Positions 9,062 to 17,762 of a stretch of 64,000 bases of DNA are shown in pieces. Source of the DNA: Halocatena marina (GTDB lineage: Archaea; Halobacteriota; Halobacteria; Halobacteriales; Haloarculaceae); contig NZ_JALLPK010000001.1 of the NCBI RefSeq assembly GCF_023276375.1, positions 1,860,001 through 1,924,000 on the forward strand. The letters run 5' to 3'. Position 1 is the stretch's first letter. Every line of letters starts with the position of its first letter. Both the position numbers and the translations under genes were made by a program. The notes below the pieces were generated by a model that saw nothing but the letters and a program-made list of their open reading frames with translations, searched no databases and had not been told where the DNA came from.

Positions 9062-10054
9062 ATGACAGACCAACGCATCAACATCAATTCCGATCGGCAC
9101 CGAACAGTTTCATCAGAAGAAAAAACGGATCGAGAGACAGAGACAGAACGTACAACAGTATGTTCTGAGTGTGGTGGCAAGCTCATCACCGATGATGAAC
9201 ACGGTGAGACGGTCTGTGCCGAGTGCGGTCTCGTAGCTGAGGAGGACGAAATCGATCCGGGACCCGAATGGCGAGCATTCAACTCATCGGAGAGAGATGA
9301 AAAAAGCCGCGTTGGTGCTCCGACGACCCACATGATGCACGATCGAGGATTATCAACAACCATCGGTTGGCAGGACAGGGATGCCTACGGTAACTCCTTG
9401 ACAGGACGCCAACGTCAGAAAATGCAACGGCTGCGCACGTGGAACGAGCGCTTTCGCACTCGTGACTCCAAAGAGCGCAACCTGAAACAGGCACTCGGCG
9501 AGATCGAGCGGATGGCCAGTGCCCTCGGGTTACCAAAGACCGTCCGCGAGACTGCGAGTGTCATCTACCGGCGAGCACTCGCTGAGGATCTCTTGCCTGG
9601 ACGGAGCATCGAAGGCGTTGCGACAGCCGCGCTCTACGGCGCTGCACGCCAGACTGGCACGCCGCGCAGCATCGACGAAGTCGCTGCTGTCTCGCGGATC
9701 GAGGCGATGGAATTCAAACGAACGTATCGATATATTGTCCGTGAGCTGAATCTCGAAATCGAACCAGCCGACCCAGTCAGTTACGTCGGCCGATTCGCTT
9801 CTGAACTCGACATCTCGGAGGAAGCCGAACGGCGCGCCCGTGAGCTGCTCGAATCGGCCAAGAAAGACGATGTCACGAGTGGGAAAAGCCCCGTGGGCCT
9901 TGCTGCCGCCGCGGTCTATGCCGCTCCGCGCCTCACGAACGAGAAGATCACGCAAAGCGAAGTCAGTGAGGTTACTGACATCAGCGAAGTCACCATCCGC
10001 AACCGCTACAAAGAGCTGCTCGAAGCCGGAGAACAAACACGAGCAGCCACATAA
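9062..10054 (+). CDS. tfb: Transcription initiation factor IIB (TFB)
   Basis: A 330-residue general transcription factor that bridges TBP-DNA and RNA polymerase. An acidic/Arg leader of about 30 residues is followed by a zinc ribbon with Cys34, Cys37, Cys52 and Cys55 (CSECGG, CAECG), the B-reader/linker region (DPGPEWRAF to GNSLTGRQRQKM) and two cyclin-like repeats (about 125-215 and 220-325), the second ending in the HTH segment EVSEVTDISEVTIRNRYKEL. Haloarchaea carry several TFB paralogues; nothing in the window says which promoters this one serves. It stands alone, flanked by long non-coding gaps on both sides. Confidence 0.95.
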   Translation: MTDQRININSDRHRTVSSEEKTDRETETERTTVCSECGGKLITDDEHGETVCAECGLVAEEDEIDPGPEWRAFNSSERDEKSRVGAPTTHMMHDRGLSTTIGWQDRDAYGNSLTGRQRQKMQRLRTWNERFRTRDSKERNLKQALGEIERMASALGLPKTVRETASVIYRRALAEDLLPGRSIEGVATAALYGAARQTGTPRSIDEVAAVSRIEAMEFKRTYRYIVRELNLEIEPADPVSYVGRFASELDISEEAERRARELLESAKKDDVTSGKSPVGLAAAAVYAAPRLTNEKITQSEVSEVTDISEVTIRNRYKELLEAGEQTRAAT

Positions 10055-10122
10055 CGTATCAACGAATGCTGCTACACGGACGCTGGAGTGAGTGTCGGAT
10101 TGAACTGGTCAAGTTACTTGCT

Positions 10123-10144
10123 ATTACAAGCATACGATTGTAAT
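10123..10144. repeat. 22-bp intergenic dyad, copy 1
   Basis: Arms ATTACA and TGTAAT flank the 10-bp centre AGCATACGAT. The same arm-spacer-arm geometry and a related centre recur at 28257, 40006 and 52559. It lies 68 bp downstream of the tfb stop codon. Confidence 0.65.
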
Positions 10145-10395
10145 GATTCTCCACCCACGTTTGCGGGAGGGTCGAGAGCAGCTGACTGTCAAAATTGAAC
10201 AACGCACGAGCACGGGCGATCGATACAACGCCCCGTCTAGTAGTGGTCTGCAGGGAGTAGCTGGCTGGACGAAGACACAAATAGAATGGACAACAAAAAT
10301 GGTACGGTTGACTGATAGTATCCTCTGCTTACATGAGATGAGAGAATACTGTCCGATTACGAGACTATGAATTAGTATTTAAATAATAAGAATGA

Positions 10396-10480
10396 GTTGT
10401 TTGCGTTTGCAAGCAACCCAGCATCACTACCAGAGTCGAACGCCGAATGACAGGAAGAAAACCCCTGTGTGTCACACAGG
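10396..10480. ncRNA. Candidate structured non-coding RNA (two hairpins)
   Basis: 10396-10417 folds as GTTGTTTGC, loop GTTT, GCAAGCAAC: nine base pairs with a single G-U. 10464-10480 is a palindrome with arms CCTGTGTG and CACACAGG. A TATA-like tatttaaata at 10373-10382 is about 15-25 nt upstream of the first hairpin on the plus strand. Expression and strand are not proven; the end could be near 10600. Confidence 0.3.
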
Positions 10481-10565
10481 AGGAGAGAAGAAATCAATCA
10501 CTTAGTCAATCAGTCTACGGACCGTGATTGTGAGCAGTACACATAGTCTCTTCGGGCTCGGAGCA

Positions 10566-10587
10566 ATTACAAAGGTAATTTTGTAAC
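10566..10587. repeat. 22-bp intergenic dyad, weaker copy
   Basis: Arms ATTACA and TGTAAC with exactly 10 bp between them (AAGGTAATTT). The spacing matches the other copies, but the CATACG-type centre is not kept. Confidence 0.4.
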
Positions 10588-10726
10588 GTCTACACGCCGG
10601 GGAACCCTGATCCACGTGTATTCGGATCGTGCGTTCGCTTGTCGCTTCCAGAATCAGGTATCTTCTACGATGACGAAGTCGTATTCAGTATCGTAGTTAT
10701 AGACTACTGATTAGTAAGGAGAACAA

Positions 10727-11494
10727 TTATTGAGTGGAGTGAACAAGATCAATTTCGATCGCATTCGCCGTGTCACGAACCATCTGTGGGACCTCTTGAT
10801 CGAACACCTGACCCTGCATTCGGCTTTTCGGTCCCGAAACGCTGACTGCTCCCAAGGGAACTCCATTTTCGAGAATGGGAGCTGCACAACACTGTAATCC
10901 GTTGAGCCGTTCTTCTCGATCGAAGGCGATGCCGCGCTCGTGGACTGTCTCCAGTTCGGTGTGAAGACGCTCGGGCGTAGTGATTGTGTTTTCGGTCATC
11001 TGTGGTAATCCGTGCTGTTCGACTATCTGCAGTAGGCGGTCGTCGTTGAGATACGCAAGGATTGCTTTTCCAACCGCAGTACAATGAAGATGTTCACGTT
11101 CTTGTACGTATGACTCCAACCGGAGCGCTCGTTCGCTCCGGGAAACTGCGACATAAATACCGAGTCCGTTCTCTTCAACTAGTAGATTCGCCATTTCGCC
11201 GGTCTGTTCAGCCAGCTCGTCGATGTTGCGCTTTGCGATCCGATAGAGTTTCAGACGGTGTTTTGCGTAATCGCCAAAGTAGATAAATCGTAGTCCGAGC
11301 GTGTACTCTTCGTCCTCTTTGACGAGATATCCCTCCTGTTGAAGCGTGCTGAGGTAGTTATGGAGTGTACTTGGTGGCATGTCGAGAACTGAAGCGATAT
11401 CCGCCCCTCGTGCCCCGTCCATGTTCCGCACCTCTTCGAGGATTCGAAACGCCGTTTCGACGGATTTGATCGGGTTTTGTGCTTCTGTCGTCAT
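10727..11494 (-). CDS. IclR-family transcriptional regulator
   Basis: A 255-residue regulator with an N-terminal winged helix (about residues 8-70, including GADIASVLDMPPSTLHNYLSTL) and a C-terminal GAF-like effector domain (about 85-250, with LHCTAVGKAILAYL and GLQCCAAPI), the standard IclR layout. The effector is usually a small organic acid or a breakdown product. The gene lies at the edge of the catabolic cluster 11708-23905 and is divergent from ridA, so it is the likely regulator of that cluster. A TATA element at 11518-11524 is 27 nt before the ATG, implying a leaderless mRNA. Confidence 0.92.
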   Translation of the reverse strand: MTTEAQNPIKSVETAFRILEEVRNMDGARGADIASVLDMPPSTLHNYLSTLQQEGYLVKEDEEYTLGLRFIYFGDYAKHRLKLYRIAKRNIDELAEQTGEMANLLVEENGLGIYVAVSRSERALRLESYVQEREHLHCTAVGKAILAYLNDDRLLQIVEQHGLPQMTENTITTPERLHTELETVHERGIAFDREERLNGLQCCAAPILENGVPLGAVSVSGPKSRMQGQVFDQEVPQMVRDTANAIEIDLVHSTQ

Positions 11495-11517
11495 GTCTAC
11501 CTCGAATATTCCACATT

Positions 11518-11524
11518 ACTTAAT
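11518..11524 (-). promoter_or_regulatory. TATA box of the IclR regulator gene
   Basis: On the minus strand the sequence reads ATTAAGT, centred about 27 nt upstream of the ATG at 11494. This is the distance expected when transcription starts at the start codon. Confidence 0.5.
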
Positions 11525-11707
11525 CGTTATTCATTATCGAGGAAAGAAGCTGTTCAAGGCGTGTGATCAGTCGGTCCAAATCCAAGCGCTGGACAGAGTG
11601 GGTTCCAGACACGAGAGAGGAACGTACCGACGAATTTTAGTGTCTTCTAGAAACATGACTCTGTGACCGGGAGTCATTCACCGATAGCCCGGAACGCTGT
11701 GATCATC

Positions 11708-12094
11708 ATGGTAGAAACACAGAGTATATCGACGCCAGAAGCACCACAGAATGACAATCCGTATTCGCAGGGAGTCATCGTCGACGGTCTACTATTCGTA
11801 TCTGGATTTGGACCGGTTTCGCCAGAGACGATGGAGACAGTAAACGGAGATATCGGCACACAGACCAGCCGTGTGATCGAAAATCTGCAGGCAGTAGTCG
11901 AAGAAGCTGGCGGAAGCCTGGCTGACGTCGTAAAGACGACGGTCTACGTGACGGACATGGCGGATTATGATCAGGTAAACGAGACCTATGGTGAGTATTT
12001 TGACGAGGATCCACCTGCACGGGTCTGTATCGAAGCCGCGCGTCTCCCTGACAACGTCAGCGTCGAAATTGACGCAATCGTCGCCATCGAATAG
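11708..12094 (+). CDS. RidA family protein (enamine/imine deaminase)
   Basis: A 128-residue YjgF/YER057c/UK114 protein. The family signatures are visible: NPYSQGVIVDGLLFVSG near the N terminus and a conserved Arg in PPARVCIEAARLP near the C terminus, which binds the carboxylate of 2-imino acids. It hydrolyses reactive enamine/imine intermediates released by PLP enzymes. The ATG at 11708 was chosen, because the 15 residues upstream have no family match. The cluster contains a threonine-dehydratase-type enzyme and two aminotransferases, so a detoxifying or direct catabolic role fits. Confidence 0.9.
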   Translation: MVETQSISTPEAPQNDNPYSQGVIVDGLLFVSGFGPVSPETMETVNGDIGTQTSRVIENLQAVVEEAGGSLADVVKTTVYVTDMADYDQVNETYGEYFDEDPPARVCIEAARLPDNVSVEIDAIVAIE

Positions 12095-12128
12095 ACTGCC
12101 GTTCGAGAAGAGCCGAGCTGAAGACGAC

Positions 12129-13499
12129 TTAGTCGCTTCGCTCAGCAATTGCTTCCGTGACGATATCGAGCGCTATTTCGGCCTGTGATCGTGTGAGCAC
12201 GAGCGGTGGGAGCAGTCGGAGAACGTTCCCATATCGACCCGCGGTCCAGACGAGGACACCGCGTTCGTAACAGTACTGCTGAATTTCATCGACGAGATCC
12301 GTCGCGGGGTCGCCGTTCTCATCAACGAACTCTGCACCGATAAAGAGACCTTTTCCACGTACCTCCCCGAGTTGCTTGCTCTGGTCGGCGGCTTCGCGGA
12401 GCCGCGAGCGGATGTACGTTCCGAGATCACGAGCGTGCGAGAGCAGATTCTGATCCTGAATGTACTCGATTGCCCGACAGCCCGCACGCATAGCGACAAC
12501 GTGTCCCCGATAGGTGCCAGCGTGTGCACCCTCGCCCCACGTGTCGAGATCCTCGTGATACATGGTCGCCGAGAGAGGAAGTCCGATACCGCCCAACGCT
12601 TTCGCCATCGTCATCACATCGGGTGTCGTCTCGTACCACTCGCTCGCCCACCACTCCCCAGTTCGACCAAATCCGCTCTGGATCTCATCGACGATCAGTG
12701 TGAGTCCGTTGTCTTCTGTGATCTCCTTGAGACCAGGGAGGAATCCTTCTGGAGGCGTTATGACACCGCCCTCCCCTTGGATCGGTTCGACAACGATTCC
12801 GGCGGGATTGGCGACGCCGCTGTATGGATCCTCGACGATTGCCCGAACCTCATCCAACGCATCGACCACGGCGTCGGCTTCTGTTTTGTCCTGTCCGAAT
12901 GGATACGGATACGGAGCGTGAACGATATCCGGCAACAGCGGGGTGTACTCCTTTTTGAACGATTTGTTCGAGGTGAGGCTCATCGCACCCGAGGTCGGAC
13001 CGTGATATGCACCACGGAAGGCCACAAATCCGTGGCCATTCCCGTTGTATTTGGCGAGCTTCATCGACGCCTCGATTGCGTCACTTCCCGTCGGACCGCC
13101 GAACACGACCCGATTGTTTCCCGACAGAGAGCCGGGGGCGATTTTATCGAGCTTTTCGAGGAGTTCGATCCGGGGCTCTGTCGGGAAATCAATCGTATGG
13201 GTGATCTTGTCCACCTGCTCGTGAACAGCCTCGGTGACGTACGGATTCGAGTGTCCGACGTTGAGAACGCCGATTCCCCCGAACATGTCGATGAAGGTGT
13301 TTCCATCGACATCGCGGACTGTCGCACCGAGTCCCTCCTCGAACGCGATTGGGATGTCGTTTGGATACGCTACGGCGCTGCTATCCAGACGATTTTGTTG
13401 TTTGAGCAGCCGTTTCGTCTTCGGTCCCGGAACAGTCTCAACCGATGGTGCATCGTCATAATGTATCTGGTCGTATTCGTGCGCTGGCTCTATAGCCAT
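12129..13499 (-). CDS. Class III aminotransferase, diaminobutyrate transaminase (DoeD/EctB)-like
   Basis: A 456-residue fold-type I PLP enzyme. Cofactor and substrate motifs: [29 protein letters not shown], the Asp in [16 protein letters not shown] and the Schiff-base Lys in MTMAKALGG. The FGGPTGSDA stretch resembles diaminobutyrate-2-oxoglutarate transaminases more than acetylornithine or GABA transaminases, in my judgement. The ATG at 13499 ([10 protein letters not shown]) was chosen over an upstream in-frame one at 13553. It would move the gamma-amino group of L-2,4-diaminobutyrate to give aspartate semialdehyde. It is divergent from the aldehyde dehydrogenase gene, 88 bp away, which would finish that step. 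Confidence 0.85.
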   Translation of the reverse strand: MAIEPAHEYDQIHYDDAPSVETVPGPKTKRLLKQQNRLDSSAVAYPNDIPIAFEEGLGATVRDVDGNTFIDMFGGIGVLNVGHSNPYVTEAVHEQVDKITHTIDFPTEPRIELLEKLDKIAPGSLSGNNRVVFGGPTGSDAIEASMKLAKYNGNGHGFVAFRGAYHGPTSGAMSLTSNKSFKKEYTPLLPDIVHAPYPYPFGQDKTEADAVVDALDEVRAIVEDPYSGVANPAGIVVEPIQGEGGVITPPEGFLPGLKEITEDNGLTLIVDEIQSGFGRTGEWWASEWYETTPDVMTMAKALGGIGLPLSATMYHEDLDTWGEGAHAGTYRGHVVAMRAGCRAIEYIQDQNLLSHARDLGTYIRSRLREAADQSKQLGEVRGKGLFIGAEFVDENGDPATDLVDEIQQYCYERGVLVWTAGRYGNVLRLLPPLVLTRSQAEIALDIVTEAIAERSD

Positions 13500-13587
13500 G
13501 GCTGCCCTACGAACATCTCTCACAAAAAAGTGCGCATTGGACTGACAGACCAATGTTCGTCGAAGCAGCTCGTGCGAGGATACCTTG

Positions 13588-14976
13588 ATGGTGGAGGAGA
13601 ATGATCATTCCAGTATGGAGGTCATCAATCCAGCGACTGGCGAAGAGACCGAATCGTACGAAGAAGATGACTGGGCTGAGATCGACACAGCGCTCGACCG
13701 TGCGGTGGATACCTTCGAGGACTGGCGACAGCGATCTGTGAGAGAGCGCGAGCAGTTCCTTGTCGACCTCGCTGACGTCATTCGTGATGAGAAACACCAC
13801 TACGCCGAACTCATGACGAGAGAGATGGGCAAACCCATCTCACAGGCAATCGCGGAGATTGAAAAGTGCGCGTGGCTTTGTGACCACTACGCTTCGCACG
13901 CGGGCACGTATTTGCAAGAAGAACAACACCCGAGTCCACCGGGAACGAGCGTCAAGACGGTTCACGATCCCCTCGGTCCCGTACTCGCGGTGATGCCCTG
14001 GAACTTCCCCTTCTGGCAAGCGCTTCGGTTCTCAGTCCCCTACATAACGGCGGGGAACGTAGGGCTGCTCAAGCACGCTTCGAACGTTCCGGGCTGTGCC
14101 CTCGCGATCGAGGAACTCTACGAAAAGGCCGGCTATCCAGAGGGCGTCTTCCAGACGTTGGTCGTTGGCTCGGACCCTATCGACGACATTCTCGCAGACG
14201 AACGCATTCGGGCAGCAACACTGACCGGAAGCGGCCCAGCGGGTCGAGCTGTTGCCTCGAAAGCGGGCGAGCAGCTCAAGAAAACCGTTCTCGAACTCGG
14301 TGGAAGCGATCCGTTCGTCGTGTTAGAGGATGCCGACCTCGATGCAGCGGTCGAAACTGGCACGCGGGCACGCAACCAAAACGGTGGGCAGTCGTGTATC
14401 GCTGCAAAGCGTTTCATCGTCGTCGACGACGTCTACGACGAGTATATCGACCGATTCACCGAGGAATTCGAGGCGCTTACCATCGGCGATCCAATGGATG
14501 AGGAGACGGACGTTGGGCCACAGGCCCGCCGCGATCTGATGGAAGGCCTGCACGAACAGGTCATAGCAAGCGTTGATGCCGGTGCCACCGCTATCACCGG
14601 TGGTGAACCGCTCGACCGCGAGGGGGCCTACTACCCGCCGACGATTCTCGCAGACGTACCGGAAAACTGTCCTGCCAGCGACGAAGAGCTGTTCGGTCCC
14701 GTTGCAGCTGTTTTCCGAGTTGCTGATGAATCAGCGGCCATCGAGATGGCCAACGACACGCAGTTCGGTCTCGGTGCCAGTGTCTGGACAGAAGACCGAG
14801 ATCGCGGTGAGCGCGTCGCGCGCGAAATCGATGCTGGCTGCGTGTACGTCAACCAGCTTGTGAAGTCGGATCCTCGTGTCCCATTCGGCGGCGTCAAAGA
14901 ATCGGGATACGGTCGCGAGCTATCGGGGATCGGTATCAAAGAGTTCGTCAATCGGAAGACGGTGTGGGTCGAATAA
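13588..14976 (+). CDS. NAD(P)-dependent aldehyde dehydrogenase, succinate/aspartate semialdehyde type (DoeC-like)
   Basis: A 462-residue aldehyde dehydrogenase with MPWNFPFWQ, the cofactor motif [11 protein letters not shown], the catalytic Glu in [16 protein letters not shown] and the catalytic Cys in [12 protein letters not shown]. The shape and length fit the succinate-semialdehyde dehydrogenase group to which DoeC (aspartate-semialdehyde to aspartate) also belongs. The ATG at 13588 gives MVEENDHSS; a second at 13615 gives [10 protein letters not shown], where homology usually begins. It sits back to back with the DoeD-like aminotransferase, so the two probably share a control region at 13500-13587. 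Confidence 0.9.
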   Translation: MVEENDHSSMEVINPATGEETESYEEDDWAEIDTALDRAVDTFEDWRQRSVREREQFLVDLADVIRDEKHHYAELMTREMGKPISQAIAEIEKCAWLCDHYASHAGTYLQEEQHPSPPGTSVKTVHDPLGPVLAVMPWNFPFWQALRFSVPYITAGNVGLLKHASNVPGCALAIEELYEKAGYPEGVFQTLVVGSDPIDDILADERIRAATLTGSGPAGRAVASKAGEQLKKTVLELGGSDPFVVLEDADLDAAVETGTRARNQNGGQSCIAAKRFIVVDDVYDEYIDRFTEEFEALTIGDPMDEETDVGPQARRDLMEGLHEQVIASVDAGATAITGGEPLDREGAYYPPTILADVPENCPASDEELFGPVAAVFRVADESAAIEMANDTQFGLGASVWTEDRDRGERVAREIDAGCVYVNQLVKSDPRVPFGGVKESGYGRELSGIGIKEFVNRKTVWVE

Positions 14977-15280
14977 CGGCACCACCTTTCTGACTGAAGC
15001 AGATCTTCGGTCTGACGATCTCGAACGATGCTGCTGATGGCGCAGTATCGCTGTACGGCGACTGAGACCTGATCAGCGCCCAAGGTGTCTGTGCTCGCAT
15101 CACCGTGTGATCACTATCATAAAAAGAGTCTCGAGATTCGAATAGACCGTCTTTGACGATAGTGAATTTGTCTACGTGATGATGGAATGTGCTCTCCACG
15201 AAACAGAGAGAACCGACGCTCAACCGAACACGGCAATCAATCAAAATTGTGCTGTACCGTTTCAACAGGTGCGTGTCTCG
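14977..15280. other. Intergenic gap between convergent genes
   Basis: About 300 bp between the stop codons of the aldehyde dehydrogenase and the D-2-hydroxyacid dehydrogenase. I see no gene or clear structured element. Confidence 0.4.
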
Positions 15281-16285
15281 CTATTCGACGTCCTCCGGAG
15301 TGAATTCGACAGAAGGAGAAAGCACCTGGTTCGTAAGATCACGCGCCACCCCCGTTTCGGCTAACTTTCTAATGTTCTCGATAGCGATGTCAGACATTCT
15401 GGACCAGTGCTTCGGTGTGTGGCCCCCAGTATGTGGCGTGATGAGAACGTTCTGCATGCGCCACAGTGGATGTTCCGACGGGAGTGGTTCGGGATCAGTC
15501 ACATCGAGCGCCGCACCACGGATATCGTTGAACTGCAACGCAGAGACAAGAGCATCGGTCTCGATGATGGGTCCCCGTGCGGCGTTGACGATGACAGCGT
15601 GTGGTGGGAGTGTGGCTAGGGCTGCTTCGTCGATAAGCCCGCGAGTTGTCTCCGATAGCGGACACGTAAGAACGAGATAGTCGGTACGGGAGAGGGCAGC
15701 GTGGACGGCGTCCGGATCGTATCCGTAGACTTCATCGGTCGGACCTCCTTTCGACGGCGTGTATCGAATGCCAATCGTCTCGACGCCGAATCCAGATAGC
15801 CGCTCGACGACTGCGTTTCCAATTGCTCCGAGTCCCACGACAGTGACGGTTTTTCCCGATAGTTCACCCGCTTTGTAATGACGCCATTCGCGTCGCTCTT
15901 TTCTCCGCCATCCTTCATGCAAATTTCGTGAAAACACGAGCATCGATCCAATTGTCTGCTCAGCAATTCCCGGAGCGTGGACACCGCTTGCATTGGTCAC
16001 AGCGATATTCCGTTCTCTGAGGGCATCCAACGGGAGATGACCGACACCAGCAAAAACACAAACAAAGAGATCGAGATTCTCGGCTCGTTCGAGCAGTGCT
16101 TCGTCAATACCGACACCGGTTGCGACGGACACATCAGCGAGAAGGGCCTGCTCCTCTTGTGGCGTCCTCGCAAGCCGAACATTGTGGTCTGGAAGTCGAT
16201 CACGAAGGAGCCGGGCGTATGGTTCCATCGAGAGACCTTCGGTTCCTTCCCGGAGCACAACGATATCTGGACTGGACTTAGTCAT
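15281..16285 (-). CDS. D-2-hydroxyacid dehydrogenase
   Basis: A 334-residue NAD(P)-dependent enzyme that interconverts 2-keto acids and D-2-hydroxy acids. The Rossmann motif is VVGLGAIGNAVVERL. The catalytic residues are visible in order: Arg in VNAARGPIIE, Glu in DPEPLPSEHPLW and His in ITPHTGGHT. The length is usual for the family. Similar proteins are often labelled phosphoglycerate dehydrogenase or glyoxylate reductase, but there is no ACT domain, so serine synthesis is unlikely. In this cluster it could act on a hydroxylated intermediate (for example from hydroxyectoine), which is speculation. Confidence 0.9.
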   Translation of the reverse strand: MTKSSPDIVVLREGTEGLSMEPYARLLRDRLPDHNVRLARTPQEEQALLADVSVATGVGIDEALLERAENLDLFVCVFAGVGHLPLDALRERNIAVTNASGVHAPGIAEQTIGSMLVFSRNLHEGWRRKERREWRHYKAGELSGKTVTVVGLGAIGNAVVERLSGFGVETIGIRYTPSKGGPTDEVYGYDPDAVHAALSRTDYLVLTCPLSETTRGLIDEAALATLPPHAVIVNAARGPIIETDALVSALQFNDIRGAALDVTDPEPLPSEHPLWRMQNVLITPHTGGHTPKHWSRMSDIAIENIRKLAETGVARDLTNQVLSPSVEFTPEDVE

Positions 16286-16463
16286 GACGTACTCTCCTCA
16301 TTGGTAGCCGTACGCGGATACTGATAGACCGAACATCTTAAACTTTGACGTGCGAGCAAATCGATTGTCAGAGATCTCGACGTTCGATTTTCGTCGGTAC
16401 TCTACTAATGCAGCGGAAGAACCATTTATGAACACCGAGACGTATTGTTGGGTGTATTATCGT

Positions 16464-17762
16464 ATGTCGAGCTCAATACGGAATCGGCTTCGATCGCTTC
16501 GTCGCCAGTTCCACCGGTATCCAGAACCAGCATGGTGTGAGTTTCGCACGACGAGCCTCCTCGTCGAACTGCTGGAGGAGATTGGTGTCGACGAACTGGC
16601 CATCGGAACAGACGCACTCGTCTCTGAGGAACGAATGGCCGTCCCATCTGAGGAGGAAATCGAGTTGTGGTATCAGCGAGCGCACGATACTGGAGCACGG
16701 GCAGACGTTCTCGAACAGACGGCAGGCGGTCACACGGGGGTCGTTGCGAAACTCACTGGAAACGAGGATGAACCGACGGGGCCTCACGTTGGCCTCCGTG
16801 TCGACATCGACGGCCTGTTCATCGAGGAATCGACGAGTGATAACCACGTCCCCGCAACGGAAGGGTTCCGATCAGAACACGAGGAAACGATGCACGCCTG
16901 TGGTCACGACGCACACATGACGATCGGGTTAGGGGTCATCGAGGCGATCCAACAGAGCGACTTTGACGGGACGTTGACCGTTTTCTTTCAGCCCGCAGAG
17001 GAAGTGTCCGGCGGCGGTAAGCCGATGGCTGAAAGCGACCACATGGACGCCATCGAGCATCTCTTTGCGGTTCACGTCGGTCTCGATCATCCGACAGGCA
17101 CGGTCGTCGGGGGAATCGTAAAGCCGCTGGCGATGAGCCACATCACCGCCCAGTTTACGGGAACGCCTGCCCACGCTGGGAAGTCACCGAACGAGGGGAA
17201 CAATGCGATGCAAGCAATGGCGAGCGCGATTCAAAACGTCTACGCGATCTCTCGCCACGAAGACGGAATGACGCGGGTCAATATCGGTCGTGCAGAGTGT
17301 GGCACAGCGAGCAACATCATCGCAGAGGAGGCCACGATTCACGGGGAAGTCAGAGGGGAAACGACCGAGCTCATGGAGTACATGCGCGGGGAATGCTTTC
17401 AGACGCTTGACGCAGCCGCAACGATGCACGGCTGTTCGGTCGATCCGACTGTCATCAGTGAATCTCCCAGAGCTGACAGCGATGAGACGCTTGCAACGCT
17501 CGTTCGTGACGTTGCATCACTCCACGAGCACGTCGATACACCAGTGGTGTCCGCGGAATTCGGAGCGAGTGAAGACGCGACCTTTCTCATGAATGCTGTA
17601 CAGCGGGCTGGTGGGTACGCGACCTACGCAATCATCGGGACAGACCATCCGACGAGCCATCATACGCCGACGTTCGACGTGGACGAGCAGAGCATCGAAA
17701 TTGGTGTTGACGTACTTTCGGAATCGATTCAGCGAATTGAAGAGGTACGCTCTGACGCATGA
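16464..17762 (+). CDS. M20-family amidohydrolase (AbgA / N-acyl amino acid hydrolase type)
   Basis: A 432-residue metallo-amidohydrolase. The metal site is visible as MHACGHDAHM and PAEEVSGGGKPMA, with a lid domain in between and a C-terminal metal His in SHHTPTFDV. It carries the insertion after the first helices (EEIELWYQRAHDTGA) seen in the p-aminobenzoyl-glutamate / indole-acetyl-aspartate hydrolase branch. Such enzymes cleave N-acyl or N-acetyl bonds of amino acids. The ATG at 16464 was chosen for family fit. It overlaps the next gene by 4 bp (ATGA at 17759), so the two are cotranslated. In this cluster it is a candidate N-acetyl-diaminobutyrate deacetylase, since no DoeB/AstE-type gene is present. 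Confidence 0.88.
   Translation: MSSSIRNRLRSLRRQFHRYPEPAWCEFRTTSLLVELLEEIGVDELAIGTDALVSEERMAVPSEEEIELWYQRAHDTGARADVLEQTAGGHTGVVAKLTGNEDEPTGPHVGLRVDIDGLFIEESTSDNHVPATEGFRSEHEETMHACGHDAHMTIGLGVIEAIQQSDFDGTLTVFFQPAEEVSGGGKPMAESDHMDAIEHLFAVHVGLDHPTGTVVGGIVKPLAMSHITAQFTGTPAHAGKSPNEGNNAMQAMASAIQNVYAISRHEDGMTRVNIGRAECGTASNIIAEEATIHGEVRGETTELMEYMRGECFQTLDAAATMHGCSVDPTVISESPRADSDETLATLVRDVASLHEHVDTPVVSAEFGASEDATFLMNAVQRAGGYATYAIIGTDHPTSHHTPTFDVDEQSIEIGVDVLSESIQRIEEVRSDA

Larger units (their letters stand above)
10055..10726. other. Intergenic region with dyads and hairpins between tfb and iclR genes
   Basis: A 672-bp gap with no convincing protein gene. It holds two 22-bp dyads (10123-10144 and 10566-10587), a 9-bp-stem hairpin (10396-10417) preceded by a TATA-like tatttaaata (10373-10382), and a perfect 8-bp-arm palindrome (10464-10480). 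The concentration of structure suggests a non-coding RNA or a regulatory region. Confidence 0.5.

Noticed and set aside
12372-13604. Long plus-strand ORF of 410 codons
   Set aside because: It lies antisense to the class III aminotransferase gene, which has full catalytic motifs; the ORF is a by-product of the codon bias and shows no family motif.
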